Virus record (IMG/VR): IMGVR_UViG_3300009175_000048
Coordinates: 1-33,271 of that record
Direction: 5' to 3' (one strand)
Origin: a virus
Length of the DNA stretch: 33,271 bases
The position numbers and the translations under genes are program-made. Position 1 is the stretch's first letter. Each line of letters begins with the position of its first letter. Under the pieces are notes generated by a model, which saw nothing but the letters and a program-made list of their open reading frames with translations, was not told the DNA's origin and searched no databases. Shown here in pieces: positions 22,845 through 30,180 of the stretch.

Positions 22845-24395
22845 ATGGAATTTAAGAACTGGATTATAACTGAAGAAGGGTGTGACGGTTATTTATTGGC
22901 CGATCTTGTGCTTGGAATGTGTCATTTGAACGAAGCAAAAAAAGTAAAGAAACAAGATTGGCAGCGTATGTTGATGAATCTATCTCCAGAATTAAAATCT
23001 CTACCTCCTCCAGATGAGAGAAAAGCAAACGGTAGGATTGAAGTTCCAAAATTTGATCCAGATGCGGCTAAGGGTATGGCACCATTTGATGACGATGACG
23101 ATAAAGACTCTTGTGAAATAACGCCATTAAGCAGCTACGCTAAACACATTAAGAAAATTCAAAAATTTGCACATAGCAGTCCAGAAAACTTTGCTCAAAC
23201 AATGATGTTTTCTCCATTGTCTGCTAATACTCCGTTTCCTAAACACTGGGATAACTTCTACGTGTTGATGTTGTTATTAAAACATGTACATCCACATGAT
23301 GTAACAGAAGCACAGTTAAAAGATTTGGTACGGGTATATGATGATAAATATCATTCTCTTGGACACACTATTAGTGGATGGAAACTAAGAACCATTGCTG
23401 AAATTTGGAGTAATAAAGAAAACCTATTCCAAGAGTTAATGGCTTTGGCCGCACGTGGCACAGACAGAGACATTATAGCTAGACTTTGTAAATTCACTGG
23501 AGTACAACCTGTTAAGGCTGGATTTATTGCGCAACTTCTATTCGGTCGTGCCGGTTGCATTGATACACATAACATTGACATATACAGCACGGTTTTCCCA
23601 GACATGGCCGGTGAATTAGGGTTTTCTACAGACACTTTAGAAAAAGAAAAAGCAAATAAGAAATGGCAAGTAACTAAAGCTCAATTAGAAAAACCAGAAG
23701 TTCCTCGGGGTGTTGATGCTTATGTTAGCACGCTTGAGAAGCTAAAAGGAAGAGGCGTAGGCACTGAACAATTATGGAATGTATGGGTTGATTTCGTAGA
23801 AAACTTCTATCGATACATATCAGAGCATGGCAGAGGAGCGTATACACCGATGGGTGCCGCCGCCGATATGAGCGATCCTTTATACAAAAAATTATCAACC
23901 ATACAAATCCCTAAAATTCTTCCAGCAGGTAGAATGGATACTGGAGATAACGAGGACGCTAGAAAAATTTTAATACCATTGATGACAGGTAGGGGTGAAG
24001 CTGGAAGCGCAACGCATCTACAGTTAGACCCCGATACCATGTTCAAGCAGCATGTGGGAATGTACAAACATGGAGAGCCTGGAGGATATGCGGCTTCTTC
24101 AATTCCTTTTGCAACTCTTGTAAAGCCAGACGGAACAAGAGAGCCATTGGAAAAGAGCATTGGATTAGCCGACAAGCCAGGAAACGTACATTACTTTGGT
24201 AAAGATAGTGGAGAACGTGAGATAGATCCAGATTTCGTTCGTTATGTAAACAGAAGAAGATTAGAGACTGGTGGTAGAAAAGGCGCAGAGGAAAGAGATC
24301 GAGTGGAACGAGAAAAGAAAATTATGGCACGTGTTCCAGGATTACCAGGGATGGAAGATCTTCCGCCTCCAAGAAGGAAGAGAGGCAGAAGATGA
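22845..24395 (+). CDS. Large hypothetical protein with helix-hairpin-helix-like segment
   Basis: A 516-aa protein starting MEFKNWIITEEG (F-x-x-W motif). An acidic stretch FDDDDDKD lies near residue 80. Around residues 219-245, GVQPVKAGFIAQLLFGRAGCIDTHNIDIY looks like a helix-hairpin-helix DNA-binding segment of the HhH-GPD glycosylase type, though the rest does not complete that fold clearly. The C-terminus is strongly basic (PPPRRKRGRR), which suits DNA contact inside the head. Start is 7 nt after the previous stop; the next small gene overlaps its stop (ATGA). Confidence 0.6.
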   Translation: MEFKNWIITEEGCDGYLLADLVLGMCHLNEAKKVKKQDWQRMLMNLSPELKSLPPPDERKANGRIEVPKFDPDAAKGMAPFDDDDDKDSCEITPLSSYAKHIKKIQKFAHSSPENFAQTMMFSPLSANTPFPKHWDNFYVLMLLLKHVHPHDVTEAQLKDLVRVYDDKYHSLGHTISGWKLRTIAEIWSNKENLFQELMALAARGTDRDIIARLCKFTGVQPVKAGFIAQLLFGRAGCIDTHNIDIYSTVFPDMAGELGFSTDTLEKEKANKKWQVTKAQLEKPEVPRGVDAYVSTLEKLKGRGVGTEQLWNVWVDFVENFYRYISEHGRGAYTPMGAAADMSDPLYKKLSTIQIPKILPAGRMDTGDNEDARKILIPLMTGRGEAGSATHLQLDPDTMFKQHVGMYKHGEPGGYAASSIPFATLVKPDGTREPLEKSIGLADKPGNVHYFGKDSGEREIDPDFVRYVNRRRLETGGRKGAEERDRVEREKKIMARVPGLPGMEDLPPPRRKRGRR

Positions 24396-24511
24396 GTGAT
24401 TCTAATGTCAAAAAATACGTTCAGCAATTCAAGAAGCCAAAGAAAGACAACAGCCACATTGTTGATAAAAGCAAAACTACAAAATGCTGTGGAAAGTGCT
24501 GCTGCCGTTAA
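24392..24511 (+). CDS. 39-aa basic protein ending in a cysteine cluster
   Basis: Small ORF overlapping the upstream stop as ATGA: MSDSNVKKYVQQFKKPKKDN, then 10 residues, then KCCGKCCCR. It is Lys-rich with five cysteines in its last nine residues. AGAGG lies 6 nt before the ATG, inside the upstream gene. Convergent with, and overlapping by 4 nt, the stop of the gene at 24508. The end resembles a metal-binding or redox cluster; function unknown. Supported by the stop/start overlap, RBS and how exactly it fills the gap between two genes. Confidence 0.6.
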   Translation: MSDSNVKKYVQQFKKPKKDNSHIVDKSKTTKCCGKCCCR

Positions 24512-25212
24512 ACATACTCATAAGCAAATTCTTGCTTAAAGAATTCACGCACCGGTTGAGTGATTGAATTTTCATAAACAACCAAATCGAACATAAAAAC
24601 TTCTACAAATGTTCGACCGTCCATACATCTTGCTACCCAAGGCGACAATAGAATATAATATGGGGACACACGATCCATAGTAACCCAGCGAACCATTGTA
24701 TGATCTTTGAGAGCTTGCTCAACCTGCGAAAAATTTGGACAGCCGCCGAATTTTTTTATAAAATGATCTTTTGTGTGTCGCAAGTCTTTAACAACTGTAG
24801 TGTTAGGAGCGGTAACCGTTACTGGCTCTACCAGAGTGACCGTTTCACGCTTCCTCTTAGCGTACTTGGATCTCCATACTTGCCATCGTTTCCACGCCTT
24901 ATCTCCAATGAGAATAATAGGATCGATCAACGCATGCTCTTTAGTGACAGCAAGATATTTAAGAATTTGAAGTTGTGCCAGAATATACAGTCTATATTCA
25001 TGATCTGCTATAATTCCTCTTGTTTCTTGCACTAATTTATAGCAATATTTGAATAAAATAGACTTACGAGGGTCGCCCTTTTTTCTTAACTTGGTATGCT
25101 CATAATCTGGAAATTCATGATGAGCCAACTCCATCCAGAGCAAGGAAATTTTGTAGCTTTTTGCTTCATCTTCATTCATGCTATAATGAAGGATGTCTTC
25201 GAGATCCCACAT
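24508..25212 (-). CDS. Hypothetical protein
   Basis: A 234-aa protein, predicted mostly helical in the first half and mixed in the second, with no membrane segment and no motif I recognise. I chose ATG at 25212 (MWDLEDILHYSM) because AAGGA lies 8 nt upstream and a sigma70-like promoter (25252-25280) sits inside the longer TTG-initiated reading frame that reaches 25302. It is an isolated minus-strand gene between plus-strand operons. Confidence 0.65.
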   Translation of the reverse strand: MWDLEDILHYSMNEDEAKSYKISLLWMELAHHEFPDYEHTKLRKKGDPRKSILFKYCYKLVQETRGIIADHEYRLYILAQLQILKYLAVTKEHALIDPIILIGDKAWKRWQVWRSKYAKRKRETVTLVEPVTVTAPNTTVVKDLRHTKDHFIKKFGGCPNFSQVEQALKDHTMVRWVTMDRVSPYYILLSPWVARCMDGRTFVEVFMFDLVVYENSITQPVREFFKQEFAYEYV

Positions 25213-25251
25213 GAAAATTTTCCTTGAAAGAAATTCGTTCTTAACAACGCT

Positions 25252-25280
25252 ATCATAGCAGAAATGGAAATCTTTGGAAA
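25252..25280 (-). promoter_or_regulatory. Possible sigma70-type promoter
   Basis: On the minus strand TTTCCA (25275-25280) and TATGAT (25252-25257), spacing 17 nt, 40 nt before the start at 25212. Confidence 0.4.
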
Positions 25281-25343
25281 TATCTATTGATTTGGATGTC
25301 AATTGGCACTAAAATTGCGCAGAACGAATTACACGAAAAACAA

Positions 25344-25541
25344 CTTACCAGTCTCCGTGTGGAGCAAACGAAAGTCAACGGGCTGGATTGCAGGAGTGAT
25401 GCTTAATGCGATCTACTTACCAAAAGCACAGTCATCAGGGATTCCTCACCAGAGGGGAATCCTGGCAATAGTCGAAATCACTTCTACTGGTTCCCAGGGG
25501 AGCCTGCAATCAGTAGTTTCCACGCAACGGTGAAGGTAAGG
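25344..25541 (+). ncRNA. Candidate structured RNA with internal pseudoknot
   Basis: A non-coding stretch of about 200 nt closed by CTTACC/GGTAAG (25344-25349/25536-25541) and CCGT/ACGG. Inside: a 9-bp pairing GATTGCAGG/CCTGCAATC (25386-25394/25503-25511); a hairpin CAGG-g-ATTCC/GGAAT-CCTG (about 25436-25464); and CTACTG/CAGTAG (25484-25489/25511-25516), whose loop contains the 3' strand of the 9-bp helix, so a pseudoknot or alternative fold. A TTG-initiated ORF crosses it but lacks an RBS. Which strand is transcribed is not proven. Family unknown; a relic of a mobile-element 3' end is one possibility. Confidence 0.45.
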
Positions 25542-25736
25542 TATGTTCCTTTATAAAAATCTATCCTTCGTGAAACGGTTACGTCGTGGTCCCCAAACGA
25601 TGGGATGCGAAAGTAAAAAGTGAGTATAAGATATATGCGGCTTGCATTATAGACCTGGAATAAGACTTAATTCATAAGTATATCCCCAGAGTTAAGGGAA
25701 ACCGGTGCGCAATTACAGTACGATTGGAATGTCAGA
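25542..25736. other. Non-coding leader upstream of the DNA polymerase
   Basis: About 195 nt with no convincing ORF. Several modest helices are visible: AAGG/CCTT at 25535-25550, CGT-GAA-ACG near 25569-25577, TATATGC/GCATTATA around 25632-25651, and CTGG/CCAG at 25656-25659/25685-25688. It could be a polymerase leader, part of a larger RNA with 25344-25541, or an origin region. The polymerase frame stays open upstream to about 25679 but has no start codon there. Confidence 0.35.
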
Positions 25737-27041
25737 ATGATTAGTACGGAAGTAATAGAAGCTTTGGACAAGGTAGTTGGACAAAATATCTTCATTACCA
25801 CAGAACCAGACATTTTGGACTTTACTGATCCTAGACGACCTGGAAAGTTGATTTTGATGGTAAAGGGATTGAAGTTTGAATTCCCATTACCAGAAGACAA
25901 AAAAGAATGCATTGAACTGATCGCAGGATTGAAAGCTGAAATTTATCAAAAAAGGATTGTTACACTTGCTTGGAACATCAAAGGGTTTTTAAGTTATGTA
26001 CGATTTAGGACCAATACTAATTGGGAGACAAATGGACCCTTGATCGATTTGAAGATTATTGAAGCATTTTCAGGGGAACAAACAGAATGTCCAAAAAGTT
26101 ACAAGGAGGCAGCCGCTCGATTTAGCACGATTACTAAATCAGCCATGTGGGACAGAATAGGTAAGATATATCAAGAAATTTACATTCCTCTACTCACAAG
26201 AGTGGTTCCAGAGATTGAAACTCTTGGATTTAATGATACTGAAGCAAGATATCCTGTCTATCCATGCTATGAGCTTGAGGGTCAAGTTAATGGTCGTATG
26301 AAGTGTTTGAAGGCGTTTAGCCACTCTTTCAATCCACATAGTTTGGATGAGGTAGCTAAATCCCACCTGCGGCCGGTTGGCTACGACAAGGTTTTTCTGT
26401 TGTTTGATTATAAACATATGGAAGTTTCGGTGCTTCAATGGCTTTCTAAAGATCCGGCTTTACGTGAGATTTTATATTCTGAGGGGGATGTTTATAAAAA
26501 TATTTTAGACAAGATCACTACTATACAATGCGACGACGCCAAGAAGCGTGCGGTGTGCAAGGCTGTGTTCTTACCGGTCATATACGGTCAAGGATCAAAA
26601 TCAGTAGCCGAAAGATTAGGGATAAGCGAATCAGCCGGGGAACGGTTGGTACGGGGAATATACAATAATTTCCCTGTAGCCATGTCTTGGATTCAAGAAC
26701 AACAAGATACATTTGATGCAAACAACTTTGCAACGGATTATTTTGGACGACGACGAAGATTTAATGAGCAACAATATAAGATCAGAAATTTTGTGGTGCA
26801 GGCTCCAGCCTCAATTATTTGTTTGCACAAACTCATTAGATTACACGACACACTTCAAGGTCATGCGGAAATAGTTTTTCATGTTCACGACGGATATGGT
26901 ATAGTAACTCATAAGAGTAACACCAAAGTTGCAGAAATGGCCATTCAAACTTTAGAAGCAAATGAATCTTTATATTCCGGCTTGAAATTGAAAGTTTCCG
27001 GCAGTCGTGGCGAAGCTCTTGGCACATTAAACTCAATTTAG
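25737..27041 (+). CDS. polA: Short family A DNA polymerase
   Basis: A 434-aa protein, much shorter than E. coli Pol I (928 aa) or its Klenow part. Motif A is FDYKHMEVS (about 224-232) with the metal Asp. Motif B is RAVCKAVFLPVIYG (about 270-283): Arg754, Lys758 and Tyr766 equivalents are present and Leu stands at the 762 position. Motif C is HVHDGYG (about 381-387), where the usual HDE is HDG. Upstream, VTLAWNIKGF and PLIDLKIIEAF look like a reduced 3'-5' exonuclease remnant. Polymerisation is expected; proofreading is doubtful. RBS is weak (GGAATG). It heads the replication block with the helicase downstream. Confidence 0.85.
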   Translation: MISTEVIEALDKVVGQNIFITTEPDILDFTDPRRPGKLILMVKGLKFEFPLPEDKKECIELIAGLKAEIYQKRIVTLAWNIKGFLSYVRFRTNTNWETNGPLIDLKIIEAFSGEQTECPKSYKEAAARFSTITKSAMWDRIGKIYQEIYIPLLTRVVPEIETLGFNDTEARYPVYPCYELEGQVNGRMKCLKAFSHSFNPHSLDEVAKSHLRPVGYDKVFLLFDYKHMEVSVLQWLSKDPALREILYSEGDVYKNILDKITTIQCDDAKKRAVCKAVFLPVIYGQGSKSVAERLGISESAGERLVRGIYNNFPVAMSWIQEQQDTFDANNFATDYFGRRRRFNEQQYKIRNFVVQAPASIICLHKLIRLHDTLQGHAEIVFHVHDGYGIVTHKSNTKVAEMAIQTLEANESLYSGLKLKVSGSRGEALGTLNSI

Positions 27042-27048
27042 GAGGATT

Positions 27049-27609
27049 ATGGAAAGTATCTTTGCGTCATTTCCGATTACGGAAGAAGAATATCTAACAT
27101 TAGATAAACAATTCGGCTCTCTATGTCAGTATCAAAGTTGGCAGTTGATTAAAAAGAATTCTAGAAACAACCATATCAACAGCCAAGAAGATTTTGCTCA
27201 GGATATACGCATATCTTTGTTAACGGCAGGATCGTATTACAAGAGACAGGTCTATGTTGAATCTTGTCTTAGGTTGTGCAGAAAGTATGTTTCTGACAAA
27301 TTCTTAAAATATATGGTGGACGGCCTTTGTGATTTATGGAAAAATAAAACACGACATGGGGCTAATAAACAGAAGTTTGGTCCATATCAAGAACAGTTAT
27401 TATCCAAGTTATTAAAGGCAATTGTTCCTAGCCGACACAGACCATCCAAGCAAGCTCCATTGCAAATGGATACGAAGTTTAAGACCTATTGCAAGGCTAT
27501 TACGTGGAATAATACGAAAGCTTTGGGTAAGAAAATTACCAGAAGTAAGTCGATTACTACAGGACAGGTCTCATTATCAGAATTTGATTACTTAGCTAAC
27601 ATAAACTAG
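27049..27609 (+). CDS. Possible sigma-factor-like protein
   Basis: A 186-aa basic protein starting 7 nt after polA, with RBS GGAGG. Residues ~42-80 read SQEDFAQDIRISLLTAGSYYKRQVYVESCLRLCRKYV, resembling sigma region 2 (ED-x-x-Q then LL-x-A-x-x-Y-x-R). The C-terminal part is Lys-rich. A phage late sigma (gp55 role) would fit the late-like motifs noted elsewhere, but this is a weak resemblance and no clear region 4 is seen. It could instead be an unrelated DNA-binding replication accessory. Confidence 0.4.
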   Translation: MESIFASFPITEEEYLTLDKQFGSLCQYQSWQLIKKNSRNNHINSQEDFAQDIRISLLTAGSYYKRQVYVESCLRLCRKYVSDKFLKYMVDGLCDLWKNKTRHGANKQKFGPYQEQLLSKLLKAIVPSRHRPSKQAPLQMDTKFKTYCKAITWNNTKALGKKITRSKSITTGQVSLSEFDYLANIN

Positions 27610-27634
27610 AATCTATCTAGTTCTGTTTTCTCTG

Positions 27635-27672
27635 AAGATCTCCCGGCGTTTGTAACGCCGGGAGATCTTTTC
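27635..27672 (+). terminator. Intrinsic terminator after the polA operon
   Basis: A perfect 16-bp stem (27635-27650/27654-27669) with loop TGT, GC-rich inner part CCCGGCGTT, followed by a T run. It lies 25 nt after the stop at 27609. Confidence 0.85.
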
Positions 27673-27681
27673 ATTTACATC

Positions 27682-27710
27682 TTGACTAATATGGCGCTTT
27701 TGGTTAATAT
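27682..27710 (+). promoter_or_regulatory. Sigma70-type promoter for the helicase
   Basis: TTGACT (27682-27687) and TAATAT (27705-27710), spacing 17 nt, directly after the terminator and 67 nt before the helicase start. Confidence 0.6.
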
Positions 27711-27776
27711 CGAGCAAGATGCAAAAAAATTAAATTCATATGAGTAGGTATGGAGAGTCCAATGGAGGAAAAGAGT

Positions 27777-29393
27777 ATGACACAAGAAATGACAGCGGAA
27801 GAGCGAGAACAACTGAGTAAGTTTGAAGACCCGGATGCGGGCACAAGTGATCAATTTAAGTGGGATGAGGAGTTACAGCGAGAGATTTTGGCAATGTTGC
27901 TGAAGGATCGTCACTTCCTCATCCAAAGCTGTGATATGGTGCAACCGTATTATTTTACAAATGAGGTTCACCAACTGATAGCACGAATTTTGTTCAAACA
28001 TTTTTCAAAATATAAGATCCTGCCTCAAAAAATTCATATTGCGCAGGAAATGGAAGAGGAGATAGCTAATAAGAAGGCCGAAGTGAAATATCATTATCGT
28101 TCGGAGTTGAATGTTGTATATGATCATTTTCATCCTGGTCTCGATTCTAGGGATTATCTTACCGACAAGATTACAAATTTTGCTAAAAAGCAAGCTGTTA
28201 AAACAGCATTTTATCGTTGTCGGGAAAAGCTCAATTCTGCCCCTGAAGAGGAATCCACTTGGGATTTTGTGTATAGCACGTTACGAGATGCTATGACTTT
28301 GGATCGTGACTTTGGAATGGGGTTGGACTATTTTGCTTCGGCTGAAGAACGATACGCTCGTATGGCTGAAGAGTTGGAGAAGGGGGAATTCTTTACTTGT
28401 GGGTTACACACGATAGATACCGCTTTGATGTGTGGTGGTCTAAAGCGTGGGGAGATGGCTTCGTGGATTGGGCTATCTGGTGCTGGCAAATCGCTTGCTT
28501 TAGTACGTGCTGCGGTAGCCAATATGAACAAAGGCAAGAAAGTGCTTTATGTTTCATTGGAAATTGACCAGGATGCAGTAGCAGAGCGATTTGACGCCCA
28601 GTTGGCCGATCCAGGGAAGGAGTTTGGGGTTTCCATCAATAATTTGTTGGGGAAGAAGGATGTTGTTATTCAATCGTTGCGGGAGTATGTAGAAGATTAT
28701 GACGATAAGATGCGATTGATCATTAAGCAGTTTCCGCCAGGAGAGATGGGCGTAAGTGATTTCAGAGCATATTTCTCGCAAATTGTTTTAAGAGGGTTCA
28801 AACCGGATTTGGTAATTGTGGATTATATTGGTGAAATGAAAGATTACCCCAATATACCCACGTGGGATTCCAGATATCGTATTGTTCGTGATTTGAGAAG
28901 ATTTGCAGTAGAAGAAAGTATTTGTATGATGGTTGCCATGCAACCTAACAAAACCGCCAAGGAAGTCATTAAGTTGGGCGAAGTTATTGATGATGAAAAC
29001 CTTGGTGATGCTTATGGTCAGCAAAAGCCGTTGGACGCTTTTTGGTCTATTAATCAGATGCAGATTGAAAAGGATGCTGGTATTGGTCGAGTGTGGGTAA
29101 TTAAACATCGACATGGCAAGAGTCGATTTATGGTGTATGTTGAGATTAATCAAGAAACATTGGCAATTACTGAAATTAGTAAAGCTGTGTATGAGCAACG
29201 GAGAAGAGCGGCCGAACAGAAGAAGGAAGTGACGAGTGCTGACAAGACTCGACAGGAATTGGAAGCCAAACAAATGTATGCACGGTCTAAGGCTTATGGC
29301 GAAAAGAAAAAAGGTTCGAAGAATCCGTTGGCATCATTGGCCGCTAGCGATTACTCGTCAGAGGTGGATAATATTGTGAAACCAGTTGAATAA
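27777..29393 (+). CDS. DnaB-like replicative DNA helicase
   Basis: A 538-aa protein from the chosen start; in-frame ATGs at 27750 and 27762 are also possible, but GGAGG 8 nt before 27777 is the best site. N-terminal helical domain (DEELQREILAMLLKDRHF...), then a RecA-like motor: Walker A GLSGAGKS (232-239) and Walker B DLVIVDYIGE (about 344-353), then a Gln-containing VAMQPNKTAKE and a C-terminal KHRHGKSRF arginine-finger region. This is the pattern of DnaB and T4 gp41. It is expected to form a hexamer and unwind the fork for the family A polymerase. The C-terminal ~70 residues are charged and may bind partners. Confidence 0.85.
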   Translation: MTQEMTAEEREQLSKFEDPDAGTSDQFKWDEELQREILAMLLKDRHFLIQSCDMVQPYYFTNEVHQLIARILFKHFSKYKILPQKIHIAQEMEEEIANKKAEVKYHYRSELNVVYDHFHPGLDSRDYLTDKITNFAKKQAVKTAFYRCREKLNSAPEEESTWDFVYSTLRDAMTLDRDFGMGLDYFASAEERYARMAEELEKGEFFTCGLHTIDTALMCGGLKRGEMASWIGLSGAGKSLALVRAAVANMNKGKKVLYVSLEIDQDAVAERFDAQLADPGKEFGVSINNLLGKKDVVIQSLREYVEDYDDKMRLIIKQFPPGEMGVSDFRAYFSQIVLRGFKPDLVIVDYIGEMKDYPNIPTWDSRYRIVRDLRRFAVEESICMMVAMQPNKTAKEVIKLGEVIDDENLGDAYGQQKPLDAFWSINQMQIEKDAGIGRVWVIKHRHGKSRFMVYVEINQETLAITEISKAVYEQRRRAAEQKKEVTSADKTRQELEAKQMYARSKAYGEKKKGSKNPLASLAASDYSSEVDNIVKPVE

Positions 29394-29403
29394 GTGTTAT
29401 AAT
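29374..29403 (+). promoter_or_regulatory. Possible sigma70-type promoter
   Basis: TTGTGA (29374-29379) and perfect TATAAT (29398-29403), spacing 18 nt, overlapping the helicase 3' end and 21 nt before the next gene. Confidence 0.45.
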
Positions 29404-29424
29404 TAAAATCAGTGGAGGTAATTT

Positions 29425-29919
29425 ATGTCTGAACTATTAGAAGATTCTGTAGCGGTCGGGAAAGATAAGGTTGTTCTAAATCCAGACCATTTGAAATTTG
29501 ATGATGCTACTTTGAACAAGTTCTTAATGGAAGCGGCTAGTTGGTATAACTATTATGGTCAAAAGCTTGCAGATGCCGAAAGTTATTTGCAATGGTTTGA
29601 GACGAAGTACGACCAGGAGTATTCCAAGAAGTTTGCTTTTCACAAAGAGAGCGGCTGTACGGAGAAACTAGCAGAGTCTAAGTCGAAAACAGACACGGAG
29701 GTTGAGAATGCAAAAAATGCCAGCATTAAGGCTAAGCGAACAGTTGGCAAACTCAAGCAGTTTATTCGAGCTATGGACAAAGCCCATGAGTCCGCTATTA
29801 ATTTTGGCTATATGCTTCGTAAGGAAATGGATAAAACCAATTTCAGAATTAAGCAGGCTGCGGACATGGAAATGGGCGAAGCTATAGATCAAATTGTGAA
29901 GGCGGCAGATCTTTCGTAA
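29425..29919 (+). CDS. Helical protein, possibly a UvsY-like recombination mediator
   Basis: A 164-aa, nearly all-helical protein with long charged helices and no membrane segment. The layout resembles T4 UvsY: a WYNYYGQKLADAESYLQWFE helix, a basic YSKKFAFHKESG linker and a C-terminal helix with INFGYMLRKEMD. UvsY loads UvsX recombinase onto gp32-coated DNA; such a role would pair with the UvsW-like helicase here. Resemblance is of architecture and spacing, not strong identity. RBS GGAGG with a good spacer. A replication-linked role also fits the helicase just upstream. Confidence 0.5.
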   Translation: MSELLEDSVAVGKDKVVLNPDHLKFDDATLNKFLMEAASWYNYYGQKLADAESYLQWFETKYDQEYSKKFAFHKESGCTEKLAESKSKTDTEVENAKNASIKAKRTVGKLKQFIRAMDKAHESAINFGYMLRKEMDKTNFRIKQAADMEMGEAIDQIVKAADLS

Positions 29920-29948
29920 TTTTTGAAATTAAAGGAGTAAATACAGTA

Positions 29949-30117
29949 GCAGGTAAGGTTCAATCTTCAAATTGTAAGATTAGGCTAAAATGGTACTGCC
30001 CATGCGGATGAGCCATTAGCCCCTTGCAATAGGAAAGACGCTTGCATGGAAGTTGAATGATACTTAGTGTCACAACTTGAGCGGAAATCCGATAGGGATA
30101 AAATCCCGAATACCTGC
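29949..30117 (+). ncRNA. Candidate structured non-coding RNA with pseudoknot
   Basis: Closed by a perfect GCAGGTA/TACCTGC (29949-29955/30111-30117). Inner helices: AATCTT/AAGATT; GGCTAA-a-ATGG with CCAT-TAGCC; AAGTTG/CAACTT with an inner TGATAC arm; CGGA-aa-TCCG; GGGAT-AAA-ATCCC. The loop of the second arm carries CCATGC, complementary to GCATGG further on, which would make a pseudoknot. An orphan Shine-Dalgarno AAAGGAG (29931-29937) with no start codon precedes it, as if the RNA were inserted between that site and its gene. No known family (tmRNA, RNase P, 6S, riboswitch) fits. Confidence 0.55.
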
Positions 30118-30160
30118 AAAGAGGTGCTATAAATTGTTTTTATAGATACCTCTTTTTTTA
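30118..30160 (+). terminator. Intrinsic terminator of the structured RNA
   Basis: AAAGAGGT (30118-30125) and CTATAAA (30127-30133) pair with TTTATAG (30139-30145) and ACCTCTTT (30148-30155), followed by T residues. It follows the closing stem of the RNA directly. Confidence 0.75.
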
Positions 30161-30180
30161 TATAAAAATTGGAGAATGAC

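Noticed and set aside
24508-25302. Longer TTG-initiated version of the gene at 24508
   Set aside because: A promoter-like pair and a good RBS lie inside the extension, favouring the ATG at 25212.
25303-25533. 76-aa plus-strand ORF in the polA upstream gap
   Set aside because: TTG start overlapping a divergent gene's leader, no RBS, no domain; the DNA is better explained by base-paired RNA structure.
25542-25736. Group I or group II intron upstream of polA
   Set aside because: GTGCG at 25705 and AAGATATA near 25628 recall intron signals, but I found no P7 core, no domain V and no upstream exon.
29949-30117. tRNA or tmRNA with a 7-bp acceptor stem GCAGGTA/TACCTGC
   Set aside because: No T arm or TTC-type loop precedes the 3' strand and there is no CCA or tag reading frame.
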